From: Neonectria sp. B-13
Lineage: Eukaryota > Ascomycota > Sordariomycetes > Hypocreales > Nectriaceae
Assembly: GCA_002682825.1 (NCBI GenBank)
Contig: NOKP01000023.1
Coordinates: 763,778 to 827,777 of the forward strand
Direction of reading: 5' to 3'
Length of the DNA stretch: 64,000 bases
The position numbers and the translations under genes were made by a program. Within the stretch, counting starts at the first letter, position 1. Every line of letters begins with the position of its first letter. Below the pieces are notes generated by a model, which was given only the letters and a program-made list of their open reading frames with translations, made no database searches and had not been told where the DNA came from. This document shows positions 35,181 through 45,609 of this stretch, piece after piece.

Positions 35181-36372
35181 TTACCGCTCGGCTTTCTCCC
35201 TCTTAGGGCCTCGACCCGGAACGACTTTATGGCCTCTAACCATGACCTCGTCGTCGCCGTCGCCATCATCGTCATCCTCCTCGTCCAAGTCATGCTGCTC
35301 CTGGGCCTGGCGGGCGCGGCGGGTACGGCGAACCATGGCCAGATCGAGGTAAAAGTCCTCATCGAATTGCGGGCGGGAGAACATCTAAGAAACTTGTCAG
35401 TGCGCGTGGACAAAGGGAGCAGGACTGAGAGTCTAGCTGTACCTGTGAGCATCCCGTTTGCGGGCACTGCTTCTCGCCGCGTATGGATAGGTAGTCGAGG
35501 ATGGCGGATTTCTCAAACGTGTGTTTGCACTTGCGGTTGCTGTAGGGCTGATCCATGGGCTGCAGGGTGAGGGGGCAGTTGATGCTGAGGACCTCACGAG
35601 CCACGGCAATATCGTCGTCGTCGTCCTCGCCCATGCCATCAGCCAAGTCACACATAACTGGCTGGCCGTCGGGGCGGAACCAGCGAGAAGCGTCGGGGAG
35701 TGGCGCGCCGTCCTCGCCGGCCATGGCGTCATGCCACAGCTTCTTGAAGGCGCCGTAGTCGTTGTTGAGGGCGTAACGTTGGTGCATGGAGAGGGCAGAG
35801 TAGTCAGCTACCTTTTGGGAGCGCTGGGTGTTGAATAGGTTAAGAAGACTAGGGGCTGGCGCCTCTTCGACGTCGTCGGATTGACCTGGTCTGGGGGGAC
35901 CAGGGCCACCGGCAGGATTGGCGTGGTTGTATAGATCACCAATGATTGCGGCTTCATCCTCGAGCTCTGCCCTGTGATCGATCAGGTCACGGATAGCCTG
36001 CTCTGACTTGTCGGTCAGGGAATTGACTTGAGCCTCGAGATCGACGAGGTGCGTCTCTAGTCGCTGCTCATCGGCGGATTTGTCGGCGCCCTTCTCTTCC
36101 CTCTTGGCGCGGCCAACCTCAAGTTTATGGCGTTGCTCCCTCAAGCGCTCATGTAAATCGCCGACGCTGGAGCCGATGAGGCGCAGGGAGTCCTTGAGTT
36201 CCACCTGATAGGCAACGGTGCCACGGTTGTTGGAGAGCTCGGCGAGGGCGCGGCGGGCGGAGTCGTTGAGGGGGCACGCGGGCGGCTGGTAGTCGGGCAG
36301 GGCGGTCGATGCAGACGCGGACGAGGACGAGGCGACTGCGGCGCCGGAGCGATTGACGAGTCGGCGAGACAT
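35181..36372 (-). CDS. Nse2/Mms21-type SUMO E3 ligase of the SMC5/6 complex
   Basis: Nse2 is a SUMO ligase bound to the Smc5 coiled coil, acting in recombination repair and genome stability. Exons 36372-35443 and 35384-35181 join in frame to 377 residues. Residues about 50-155 are helical and Glu/Lys/Arg-rich, matching the Smc5-binding segment. The SP-RING lies near the end: INCPLTLQPM (Cys266), KCKHTFEKSAI (Cys282, His284) and KQCPQTGCSQ (Cys303, Cys308), the expected zinc and structural ligands. The intron falls immediately after codon 310, just behind the RING. The last 67 residues include a run of Asp/Glu followed by basic residues. I see no competing family assignment. Confidence 0.9.
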
Positions 36373-38940
36373 GGCGAGGATCTGAGATGTGCCGGGCCTT
36401 GGACGCAGGAACGTGCGAATAGGAGGGCGGCGATTATGGAGAGGTGGTGCAGAGACGGGGCATCGCGAGGTGATGTGGAGCCCTAGACGTTTCCCTGAGG
36501 ATTTGTTGGTGATGAGGGGGGAGAAATCGAGAGGGACGCATTGACGGGGAGGCGCAGAATGTCTTTAGATGGTGCGTACAAACGCGGCGTAATGGACTAA
36601 AAGATGCAGTCGGCGCGTGCAACTAGACGCGTGCAGAACTGTAGTGGTGGCGGGGAGTTGGGGCGCAGAGCACTGTGGCTGGCTGGCCGGCAAAGCACGG
36701 GTTTGTGGCTGGGCTGGGGGAGCATTGTGGCAGGCAGCTGGCAGGAGACTGTCACACACACCTAATCGTACAGTACGAGTGGAAGTACGAAGTAATTATT
36801 CCTACAGTACGGAGCAGTACTTTGTACAGCACTGTACCGCATCAATCAGATCGATCTAGGATGACAACCAGGGTCCTGGGATGAGAGCCGGGGTTCTGCG
36901 ATCTGGGCGAAGAAGCGAGTGTGTTGTCAATCGGGACTTCAAGACTCGCTCGTTCGCGGTTCATCCCATCATGTCACACCACGGCCCATGCCAGCCCACC
37001 GACATCCCAACCACATCCGAGCAAATGGCGATGGCGCGGGACCTGGGAAATTCGAAACGCGCCGAACCGAAGACTCCGACGATGCTTTTTTCTCAAGCCA
37101 AGGTGTTGAGTACGGTGACATCCTGCGATCGATGGCCCTGGGAAGCGCACCCCCAAAACAGGCACGTGGTAGACCCGGGAAACGGCACCATCCCATTCCT
37201 CTTACCACCAACGACACCCATCAATCAATCATCTTACATCGTTGCATCGACGAGAAAATGTGGGTGGCGTTCGCTTCTCTAAACCACCCGGCGCATTCAC
37301 TTCGTCCTAAGTTGTTGTTCAGCGGTGACCAGATCTCAAGACTTTGCACGACGGTCGGGCAAGGCGCAAAGTCGGGAGGCTTTCGCCCGCATCGATCGCG
37401 CGTATAGCCGTCGGTCAATCGAAATCGAAATCGTAAACGAAATCGAGCTTTAAACAAAAAACGGCCCCGGCTCGCTCGGGCTGGTCAGCCCAAAACGGGG
37501 CGGCCAGACCCAGCCCAGTCCAGCGTTGTCCAGCGTCGTCCAGTGTCGACCAGCAGCCAGGGCAGGGCCCAGGGACATTTCTAGCCCAGTCGCAGCCCAG
37601 TCCCACTGCTGGGCCATTGGAGAGCGCCTCATGATGGCTGGGTTGAGTTCCGCATGCATTGGTGTAGTCGTACTGGGTGCCACAAAAGAAACATACACCA
37701 GCACCACAGCACCACAGCAACATCAAGCATGGAACCGTGGATCGATACCAAGATCCTGGAAAGCCCATGACAAGAAACTGACCAGGCCACCGGACACGGG
37801 GACACAGAGATACGGGCACGGGGACACGGGGTGCAGGGCGTCGAACACGGGATAAGGTCTAGGGAATACGGACGCATCATCGTCATCGGCCCGTGAACTC
37901 TGCATTGCAAGCTCACGGTTCCTTGGTGCAGCAGTGCGGCCTACCTATTTGCGGAGTAGGCCGGACCCAGGACAGGCATGCCTTGCTGCCAATGTCGAGC
38001 GGATTGGTCCAGAAGCCGGGAACGCCCCGCCCACTTACAGGCGCACCGATGACCCCGATCCCGGGCCCGGAGGCTCGAGCCGGCGATCTGGGTTTTAGAG
38101 CAGATCCCCACGACACGGCTCATCCCACCCTCAATCTCCAGCGTTCTAGCCAGCGAGCCCGACAGGGCCAACACCGCTGCCAAGCAAGCCGCGATAACGG
38201 CACGCCGAGCTTACAGGTGCACTTTGTGATGTGCACCCCTCCTCCTCCTCCTCCTCCTTCTTCTCGTCCCTCTCCGCTTACACACACTCGCTCACACCCA
38301 GCGTCCGTTCCCAGGTTTGCCACAGTTGGGCTTCGCAGCAGAGCAGAACAGGCAACGCGGGGAATCACTGCACAAGACGAGTCGCAACCATTCCTGCTTC
38401 CGGCCTGTCGCCTTCTCACGCAGGATGGCCTCAGGATGGCTGGTTGTGATGCCAACGCCAGACACCACACCAGGTTTCTCTCTCTTGGCTCTGCATACTC
38501 TGACCGCGGCCGGACCCAATGGCCGACCACGATCAGCAAGAAGGGAATGCGATGCGATGCGATGCGATGCGTGAGCTTGTCCACGTCTACGTCAACCTAC
38601 ATCCATCCACGCCCATGCCAATGGCCACGTTCCACCCCCCAATTGCCTTGCCTCCACTCCACGCTGGTGCTGGTGCTGGTGCTGGTGCTGGCTCCGCGCG
38701 GGTCCTCTCGATTCACTTGGCGCTTGTCCTCACTCCTCGCTCCTGTCACTCCACGCTCCACGCTGCCGCAGCCATGCTCACGGCATCCCCTAGTCTGACT
38801 GGACTCTTTTAACATTGGCCCTGCCATCGGGTAATAGCTTGAGGATCCAGCTTTGGGCCGGACACCTGGCAGACGATGCATCCGGGCTCATCGTTCCATC
38901 GGCGGCGGCGGCTTGTGGTTGTCTATCCCGCCATGCTTAA
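36373..38940. other. Long gene-free region upstream of vivid
   Basis: The 2.8 kb between the SUMO ligase and vivid starts contains no supportable gene. Repeats include GATGC units at 38546-38571 and GCTGGT units at 38663-38691. GATC-type palindromes occur (AGATCGATCT near 36847-36857; ATCGATCG near 37391-37398). A 301-codon plus frame (37893-38798) is low complexity and crosses both repeats, so I consider it spurious. The region is plausibly an extended promoter for the light-responsive gene. Confidence 0.45.
38663..38691. repeat. GCTGGT hexanucleotide tandem repeat
   Basis: Nearly five GCTGGT units lie about 530 bases upstream of the vivid start codon. A related simple repeat of five GATGC units lies at 38546-38571. 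Both are non-coding by context. Confidence 0.85.
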
Positions 38941-39216
38941 TGCGCTTCCTCCTCCAACTTGCCCATCTCGATCCCTCCGGCCAATCTCGACCTTGCCCTG
39001 TTATATAACTTTGGCATCTCCTCGCCGTCATCATCCGCACCGCTGCCCTAACATTCTCTTCCAATCCTCCATCCTCTATCATCTACCACCGCCCCATGAT
39101 TCACTTCCCCTGCTGCTAGCTTGACGTCTTCGCGTCTCAACCCTCGCGCTATCCCACTACTACTTCTTGCCCAAGGAACAGTTCGTGGTCCTTGTTTGCT
39201 GTGTGTCTCTCACCAA
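38941..39216 (+). promoter_or_regulatory. vivid core promoter and leader
   Basis: A TATA-like element TTATATAACT is seen at 39001-39010. Thirty bases upstream, TCTCGATCCCTCC at 38967-38979 contains CGATCC, one half of the GATC-type sites bound by the white-collar complex in Neurospora light-response elements. The C/T-rich leader follows. Position and spacing are suggestive; binding is inferred, not shown. Confidence 0.45.
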
Positions 39217-39971
39217 ATGGTATCCAGAGCGCCGCTTGCCATGAATCCATGGGAGGTCCAGGCTCTTAATGTTAGTACTAACATACATTTATTCAACGCC
39301 TGAGAGAGTACCTTGCTGATCCGTCGCAATAGTATGAGTTCCCCGAGCAGGGGTCCATCAACCCCGACGGTACTTCTGTCACCACCACAACGACTTGGCG
39401 CCGCGTTCAAGATCCCGTCATCTATCCAGGCATTTATGCTCCCAGTGGATTCAACATCATGGACGTTTTCGTATGTCTTCCCTTCCCGCTTCATCCTACC
39501 ATCAGCTCCCAAATGTGCATCTCCGTCATTGATGCGATCTGTTGACCCTGACCTGTTTCCCTCTAGTTCCGAATTGCATCCCGCCCCAACCCAAAGATCT
39601 CCCTGGGAGCTGTCGACAGCTCCGTCTCCCTTGTCCTCTGCGACCTACAGCAACCCGGTATCCCTATTCTCTACATCACCGAGGCCTTCACCCATTTGAC
39701 CGGTTACTCATCCGACGAAGCCATCGGCCAGAACTGTCGCTTCCTTCAGGCCCCCTTGGGCAAGGACCCTCGTGCTGTCTCCAAGTCGGCCGACAGCTCC
39801 GCTATTCGCCACATGCGTCATGCCATCCGTCATAACGAAGAGATCCAGCTGCGGGTTACCAACTATCGAAAGAACGGCGAGCGCTTCACGAATCTTGTTA
39901 CCATCATTCCTGTCCCTTGCAGCCCGAACGGACCTCGCTATTCCTTGGGCCTCCTGTCCGAAGTTGAATAG
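39217..39971 (+). CDS. vvd: Vivid/ENVOY-type LOV blue-light photoreceptor
   Basis: Vivid is a small LOV-domain flavoprotein that damps white-collar complex activity and mediates photoadaptation. Exons 39217-39270, 39333-39470 and 39567-39971 join in frame to 198 residues. The N-cap MNPWEVQALN and YPGIYAPSGFNIMDV match Neurospora VVD strongly. The LOV core has TEAFTHLTGYSSDEAIGQNC with the photoactive cysteine at residue 121 in GQNCRFLQ, followed by NYRKNGERFTNLVTIIPV. Two starts are possible: ATG at 39217, used here, and ATG at 39241 (MNPWEV), which would give 190 residues. The family alignment slightly favours the second. Like VVD it has no DNA-binding or PAS domain beyond the single LOV. 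Confidence 0.95.
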
Positions 39972-41688
39972 ACGCTCCGTCCGAGGCAAGCAGCAGTCAA
40001 CAATTTTCCTGAGCGTCCAAGGTTGCCGCTCGCTGGTATTACTGGACAACCAAGCATGCAACGAATCTTAGGGACAACACGACAGCAAGGCCATTGTCAG
40101 TCTCTATTTTTTCAGCAGCAACACACATGAGCATTCGCCAACACGACGATTTATCCGGTCTCTAGGCCACAGTGCTCTCAAGCATTTATGAATACTCACG
40201 ATACTCCACGTAACCCTTTTTCTTCTGTTACGGCTGAACTATGTACAAGAAGCACTGTTAGGTGTTCGGGGTTATGATCTGAGATTGAGGGGTTTAATTT
40301 CTTCTTCACTTTTTTTCCTTGTTCCTTTTTCCCTTTTCTTGGTTTTAGCTTGATTCTAGCATCTGAATTTTAGTCTGGTAAGATTGAGTGAACGGAACGA
40401 TAAACAGCATGTCTTGGTAACGGCTTTTCCTCTAAAGGCTTTTAGGACACTAGGATAGGGAAAAGTGCATCGATAGAAAACATGCTTTTAGGCTTAGCAT
40501 GTGTTTGATAGCACGAAAGGAGCATGTTCTTCCTAAGAGCGGGAAGAAACGGGTTTTTTTTTGTGTGTTCTACGTTTTGGAGCAAGCAAGGAGGTAGGGG
40601 GCACAATGGCTCTCATGCCTGTTTCTAATGGCTTAACGACTCATGTTTCATGTCTCTAAAATAAGAGTCAATAGTACACGCATTAGGCTTCTAAAGTCTT
40701 AGGCCAGCATGTGACCGCTTTTCTTCTGCGAAGTGGCCAAGATATATGTGAGCTGATCTGCAGCGGTCGACAGATCTGCCGCGAGGCGTCGCGTGCTTCC
40801 GAAGGTCCTCCGATCCTCATGTCCCCATGCCGGCCAGCGGATCGGCTGGGGTCTAAGATCGTACGTACGTCTCCGGTGGGGTCCGGGAGTTCGTGTGCCC
40901 CATTGTCCACATGTTTTTGCATGTCTCTTCTGGGAAACAGTTGCGTATCGTCGAGCCACACCCTCGGGCGGGCACACAAAGCTTCAAGGGTTCTTGTCAT
41001 TCCGTCTGACCAGGCCGGAGCGATGTCTCCGATGTTGTCGATGTTGTAAACAACATCAGCTGTTGGAACGGGGCCCCCCCTAAACGAGGCCCCTGAACGG
41101 GGCCCAGAGTGCAGGTCGCAGTTGGAGTGGGATACGGCATGCTTTCAACTAGGACCAGCCAAGGGCTTCTTGCAACCGCCTGCTGTACTGGGTCATGACC
41201 GAAAGTGACGCAGTCTAGCATCGTCATAACCTACCGGGAAGATCTATCGATGGATAGATAGCGAGGATGGAGAATGTGACTCGTCACGTTCCATGGCATG
41301 AATTTGGGCGAACGCACTGCCGGGGAACTGGGCAGGGAATGGCATCCAGCCACACGTGGCTCGCCAGGGATTGAGATTGGGTGGGTGAGGGTTGACCATG
41401 TCGTCAGACAGACATCGTGGCTCCAGGGCCGAGTCTACCTCCAGTGATATCGTTGCCACGTCCAACATACCTACACAGACTATACTTGGGAACCTAAACG
41501 CAACATTCTCATGATTAGAACTAGCCATTGTCACGGTTGCGTGGAGGGGCGGCGTTGGCATAAAACAAGGGCAGCATTACTTAAAGAGCAGACGAGCCGC
41601 CGATATCAGCCCGGGACAAACAAGAATAAAGCAACGCACTAACAAGTCAAAAGAGCGGATTCCAAAAACTATCCACCATCCCTGGCCT
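39972..41688. other. Intergenic region downstream of vivid
   Basis: No convincing gene is seen. The first 600 bases are T-rich vivid 3' flank. A GC-rich self-complementary segment lies at 41078-41105 (GGGGCCCC-type blocks repeated), able to form a hairpin. The short frames present have no domain content. Confidence 0.4.
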
Positions 41689-41892
41689 TTAAGCGGGCAT
41701 ATCGTACAAGGCGACATGTCCATGAGCCGTAACATCGTGCCATTCCTTGTGAGTCATCCCCACAGTCTTCTTTCCCGAATCAAACTCCCAATCAATAACG
41801 CGTCGCCTTGTCCCCCTCGCCCAGATTTTGACATCAGAGAGTTTTCTACTGAGAGACTTAGGACCGAGTCTGTATCTCCCACCAACAGCCAT
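41689..41892 (-). CDS. Small unknown protein directly downstream of another gene
   Basis: This 67-codon frame starts 47 bases after the stop of the upstream minus-strand gene. It is listed because its composition looks protein-like: GGRYRLGPKSLSRKLSDVKI, then VIDWEFDSGKKTVGM and HKEWHDVTAHGHVALYD. It could be a separate small gene, a bicistronic second frame, or a last exon of the upstream gene joined by a splice I could not find. No family is recognised. Confidence 0.3.
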   Translation of the reverse strand: MAVGGRYRLGPKSLSRKLSDVKIWARGTRRRVIDWEFDSGKKTVGMTHKEWHDVTAHGHVALYDMPA

Positions 41893-41938
41893 GCTGAGCC
41901 ACTCGGGTGTAGCGACTCCTGGAAGGAACCAAGGTCAA

Positions 41939-43489
41939 CTAATCATCTGATCCAGGGGTCTCGTAATCTGGGTTATGGGGACCCAAGGCATCAATGAAGC
42001 TTTCCACATCGAACTGGATCTCGGTCTGGACTGACGCAGTGTCCGCCGCACCAGAATGAGACCAATTTATCCCAGCTCCGGCCCACGCACTAGAGTTGTC
42101 TTCAGAGTTGAGCCCGTTCAACGAACGCAAGTTGTTGGGCTGAGCCCCCGGACCAAAGTCTTGGTAAGGTACTTGATTAACGGTGGCGGTAGGAAAGGGA
42201 GAATAACCCAGTAACTGAGTAGTCTGGGAATGGACGCTTGGGTAGGTTTGAGTAGCCGCGTTCAACTCCTGAAAGCTCCCAGAGATTTCGCTCTGGAAAG
42301 CAACGCCAAAGTTGATGTCTGGAGCTGGCTCTGGCGGTAGCAGCATCGAGAAACTGGACGCCTGAATCTGCCCATCGTCCAAGTATCGACCCAAGTTCTG
42401 TCCGGGGGAGGAGGTGGAGGTGGAGGCAGACGGTTGGCCGTGGTTGTGGTAGTATGCCTGGGGCGTCAAGTTCTGTTCATAGGCGATGGCGAGAGTAGGT
42501 GGCTGGCCATTGTCGTCGTGGCTAAGCATCCAGCCTTGCCCTTGGGTGGAGGCCAAGTTTGAGGGCTGACCATAGCCGGAGTTGTGTTCGGGCTGCCAAG
42601 TTGAGGTCGATTGCATAGTCCCCGAGGCTGTTCCTGGACCAACAGCCGACTGCCCATGGGCGAAGGTGGTGTTGAAACCCTGACCGTAGCTGTCGTTGGG
42701 TTCGGCCGGTCGGTATGGCATGGGCAGTGCATAGTCCTGGGAAACGTTGCCCCGTCTTGGAGAAGAGTAATCGGTTGGCACAGGGCCAGGAATCGGACTG
42801 GGGGCAACACTGATTGTCGAGTTGGGTTGGGGGTTTGTTGGGGGCGAAGCTTATGTATATATCAAGTCAGAATAACACCATGACGAAAACTCAAACTTGT
42901 CAACGAGACGCTTACCTTCTAGAATGGCGTACCTGTGAGCAACTCCAGGGTCAACTATCATGTCGAAAGGGACGTCCACTCCTCCCCAGACCCAAACATT
43001 TTCTTTCACGGGTTTTCCATTCGCCATTTGAGTAATCAAGTCGATAGTCCCCAGGGCTTTCAGGCATAACGTCGGCCCATAGTTTTGCAGCACAAGTTTA
43101 GGTCTCGCCCCCGGTAAGGGTTTCATCGGGTGACCCAAAGATTTGGCGTACTGTTCACTAACTCCCCGTGTCGTTCGGTTGTGCCCAACGATATGTTGAT
43201 GGATGAGGGTGTTGGCAGGGTGCCAGCCACCGTCCCGCAAGTTCATGGCCGTAACCATACCAGTTGCTGGCTTTGCCCTAATTTTGCGAGGATTTTTCTT
43301 CCAAAACTCCAGCTTAGCTTTAGTTTTGGCCGCATCCTTCCTTGGCCGTCCCATGGCCGAAAGAGCAAGTGCTCTGAGAGCACGCTCCGTCCCTGAGCTG
43401 TGCGGGGTGGGCTTCGGGTCTTGGTCGCCGGATGGGTTGGCGGTTCCGGGTTGCTCTGGCCTGCGCTGTCGCCGCTTCCTTGAGCCCAT
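41939..43489 (-). CDS. Hypothetical protein, basic N-terminus and Gln/Ser-rich tail
   Basis: Exons 43489-42916 and 42849-41939 join in frame (donor GTAAGC, acceptor TAAG) to 494 residues. I do not recognise the family. The N-terminus is strongly basic (MGSRKRRQRRPEQPG) and contains GRPRK, an AT-hook-like core, at about residue 48. Residues 60-190 look globular, with GGWHPANTLIHQHIVGHN, LGTIDLITQMANGK, WVWGGVDVPFDMIVDPGV and AHRYAIL. The second exon encodes a long Gln/Ser/Pro/Asn-rich tail, probably disordered, ending in an acidic stretch. A nuclear or DNA-associated role is possible from the basic segment and transactivation-like tail, but this is inference only. A 67-codon frame follows closely on the same strand. 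Confidence 0.65.
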
Positions 43490-45609
43490 ACGGCTGTCTT
43501 CTAGTCGCCGTAGTCACGATGAGTATATGCTAGTTTCTCGCCGAGCGTGTGGGTACGACGCCAAGGGACGGTAGATAGCATGGAGTGCGGTCCGGAAAGG
43601 GTCGATCTAAACCGGACGAGGCTGTCGACAGGTAAATACTGTGCAGTACTGCGAGGTGGTATCCCCGTAGGTGCTGAGCATCAACAGAGGAAAGGGTTGG
43701 GGGATAGGAAGCGGGAGGTGTTGGGAGAGATGGGAAAAGGCATCGGACGACAAGAAGCCGCAGCCCACGGGGCGCCGAGAGAGCTTCATGGCCAGAGGAG
43801 ACTTAATAGGCCAGTTTATTTTACTGCGGCCAGGCAAACAAACCAACCCTAGAAAGTGTATCTCAGTGTGCCCCATCGTCTCCTTAGGGGGCTCGTGAGT
43901 AGTCGACAGCCAAGCCATGGGCGGTGTCGATTGGACCGAACGAGCTCTCGCCCGGCTAAGAAAAGGAGGCAAAGTTGATGTGCTGGCCAGGCAAATCTCA
44001 AGGCTTTCTGTATCGTGGGAAACGGTGCGGGAGCAGAAAAGGCAAAGGACCTAAGAGACGGCAGCCGCGTGTAATATGGGCGAATTGCATTGTCTGTCAC
44101 AGGAAATGGAGACTCTCCGCGTCTCCTAGGGATCTTGGTTGGATAATTACCGGGAGGTGCTCATAAACCCTGCATGCGGCAGACACCAGGACACTCCGAG
44201 GGGCGGCGGTGGAGGAAGGGCGCGGGAGTGACTTGGGCCATATCCCAGCCTGTCCCAGAACGACAGCCTGCAGCAGGACTACGGTCGAATGAGGTTTGTA
44301 ACAAATTACTCATATTCCTCGTCCCTCTCTTGTCCCTCTTTTTCTGCTCAAGCTCTCCGGGGGCGGAAAGCCGGAGCCTTCTCTTGATGTGGTGGCAGCG
44401 AGTGCTGAGACATCCACCCACACAACCTCCCCTCCCAAGAGTCAGCCAAGCAATGATCACTCAAGAGGGCGCTTCTTAGGCCTCTCATGTCCGACGTGTA
44501 TCGCCCGAGGTTCAAAGGTCACTTGCTTCGCGGAGGATTCAGATGCGTGGCTGCGCTGCATGTTCACCACGCTTCGGCCCGGACGCCGCCGCTCAACTTG
44601 ATGTTTGCAGGTTCCTTTTCGTCGAGGTTCGAATCCGTGACAATGACCTTGTCCCCTTCTTGAACTAGCGGACGCCTGAAAGAAGAATTCCGTTTGCTGG
44701 ACGGCCACGGGTTGGTTGGTGGCCTCGCCCCGGCCAACAGCCCTCTGTTGGTTCGGCTGGGCTTGCTGCCAACTCCCTGTTCAATATTGTCCCGTGGCCC
44801 CCAAGATGTCGCACATGGAAAAAAGCTGCACAACATTCAGGTTGGTTCTCGCTGGCCAAGCCATGAGAATGGGTGATGATTGCCCAGTCGCTCCCGCATC
44901 AATGACATCGAGGACCCTTAAACGGCCGGCACAGGTTTCACGATTGGGCTAAATGGTTGGTTAGGATGTGCGATGGCTGAATGAAGAAGAGCGCTTTCTC
45001 ATCAGTGGACAATCGCTGTCTGCCATCCACTGAATGAAATCAGGCTGAGGTATTCGTGCGGTCCCAACAAGAAGGCGAAGATTAAATCCCGAACCATCAC
45101 CCCCGACATGGCAGATTGCAGCTCAGCCGTATGTTGTGCAACACAAGGACTTCTCAGATCATCTCCAATAGTTCTCGATTAGGCATTGTGACGCTTCACA
45201 GCGCTGGACGATGACCTTTATCGACTCCCTGTTTTCTTCCTTAGTAGGGGACAGTCTCATGACCGCCAACCGGAAGCGCCATGCGACCCATTCAACCCAA
45301 TGTACCCATCACGTTACCCTCTCAGGAGCTCTTGAACCAGAGAAAAACATGTGCGGTGAGAAAGAGTTAGCCGAGCCCTTGAGCGTCAGCGTCATTCGTT
45401 ATTTACAATACACACTCTATGGTAATGGCTTTTTGTCGTCACAGTCCGCCAACCCTTTTATTCGAGACCCCTGCGTGTGACAGCGTTAAGCCAATCATAG
45501 CCCCTTGGGGACGCCTCCATTATTTTTCTTCGGCAATTGTGCTGGATAATCCCATTGCTGCCATGGTTCTCTTCAGTGCTAAACACCCCTCCTCGGGATC
45601 CCACGCCAG
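43490..45609. other. Intergenic region
   Basis: No supportable gene is seen in 2.1 kb. A minus frame at 44564-44836 ends in a plausible-looking stretch (VQEGDKVIVTDSNLDEKEPA) but is preceded by random-looking sequence; it may be a remnant. GGTTCGAATCC at about 44624 resembles a tRNA T-loop, but no cloverleaf can be built around it. Confidence 0.4.

Noticed and set aside
37893..38798. 301-codon plus-strand frame upstream of vivid
   Set aside because: It runs through two simple repeats (GATGC and GCTGGT) and Pro- and Ser-rich low complexity; no conserved segment is recognisable.
44600..44660. GGTTCGAATCC resembling a tRNA T-loop on the plus strand
   Set aside because: No pairing for T-stem, acceptor or anticodon arms around it.
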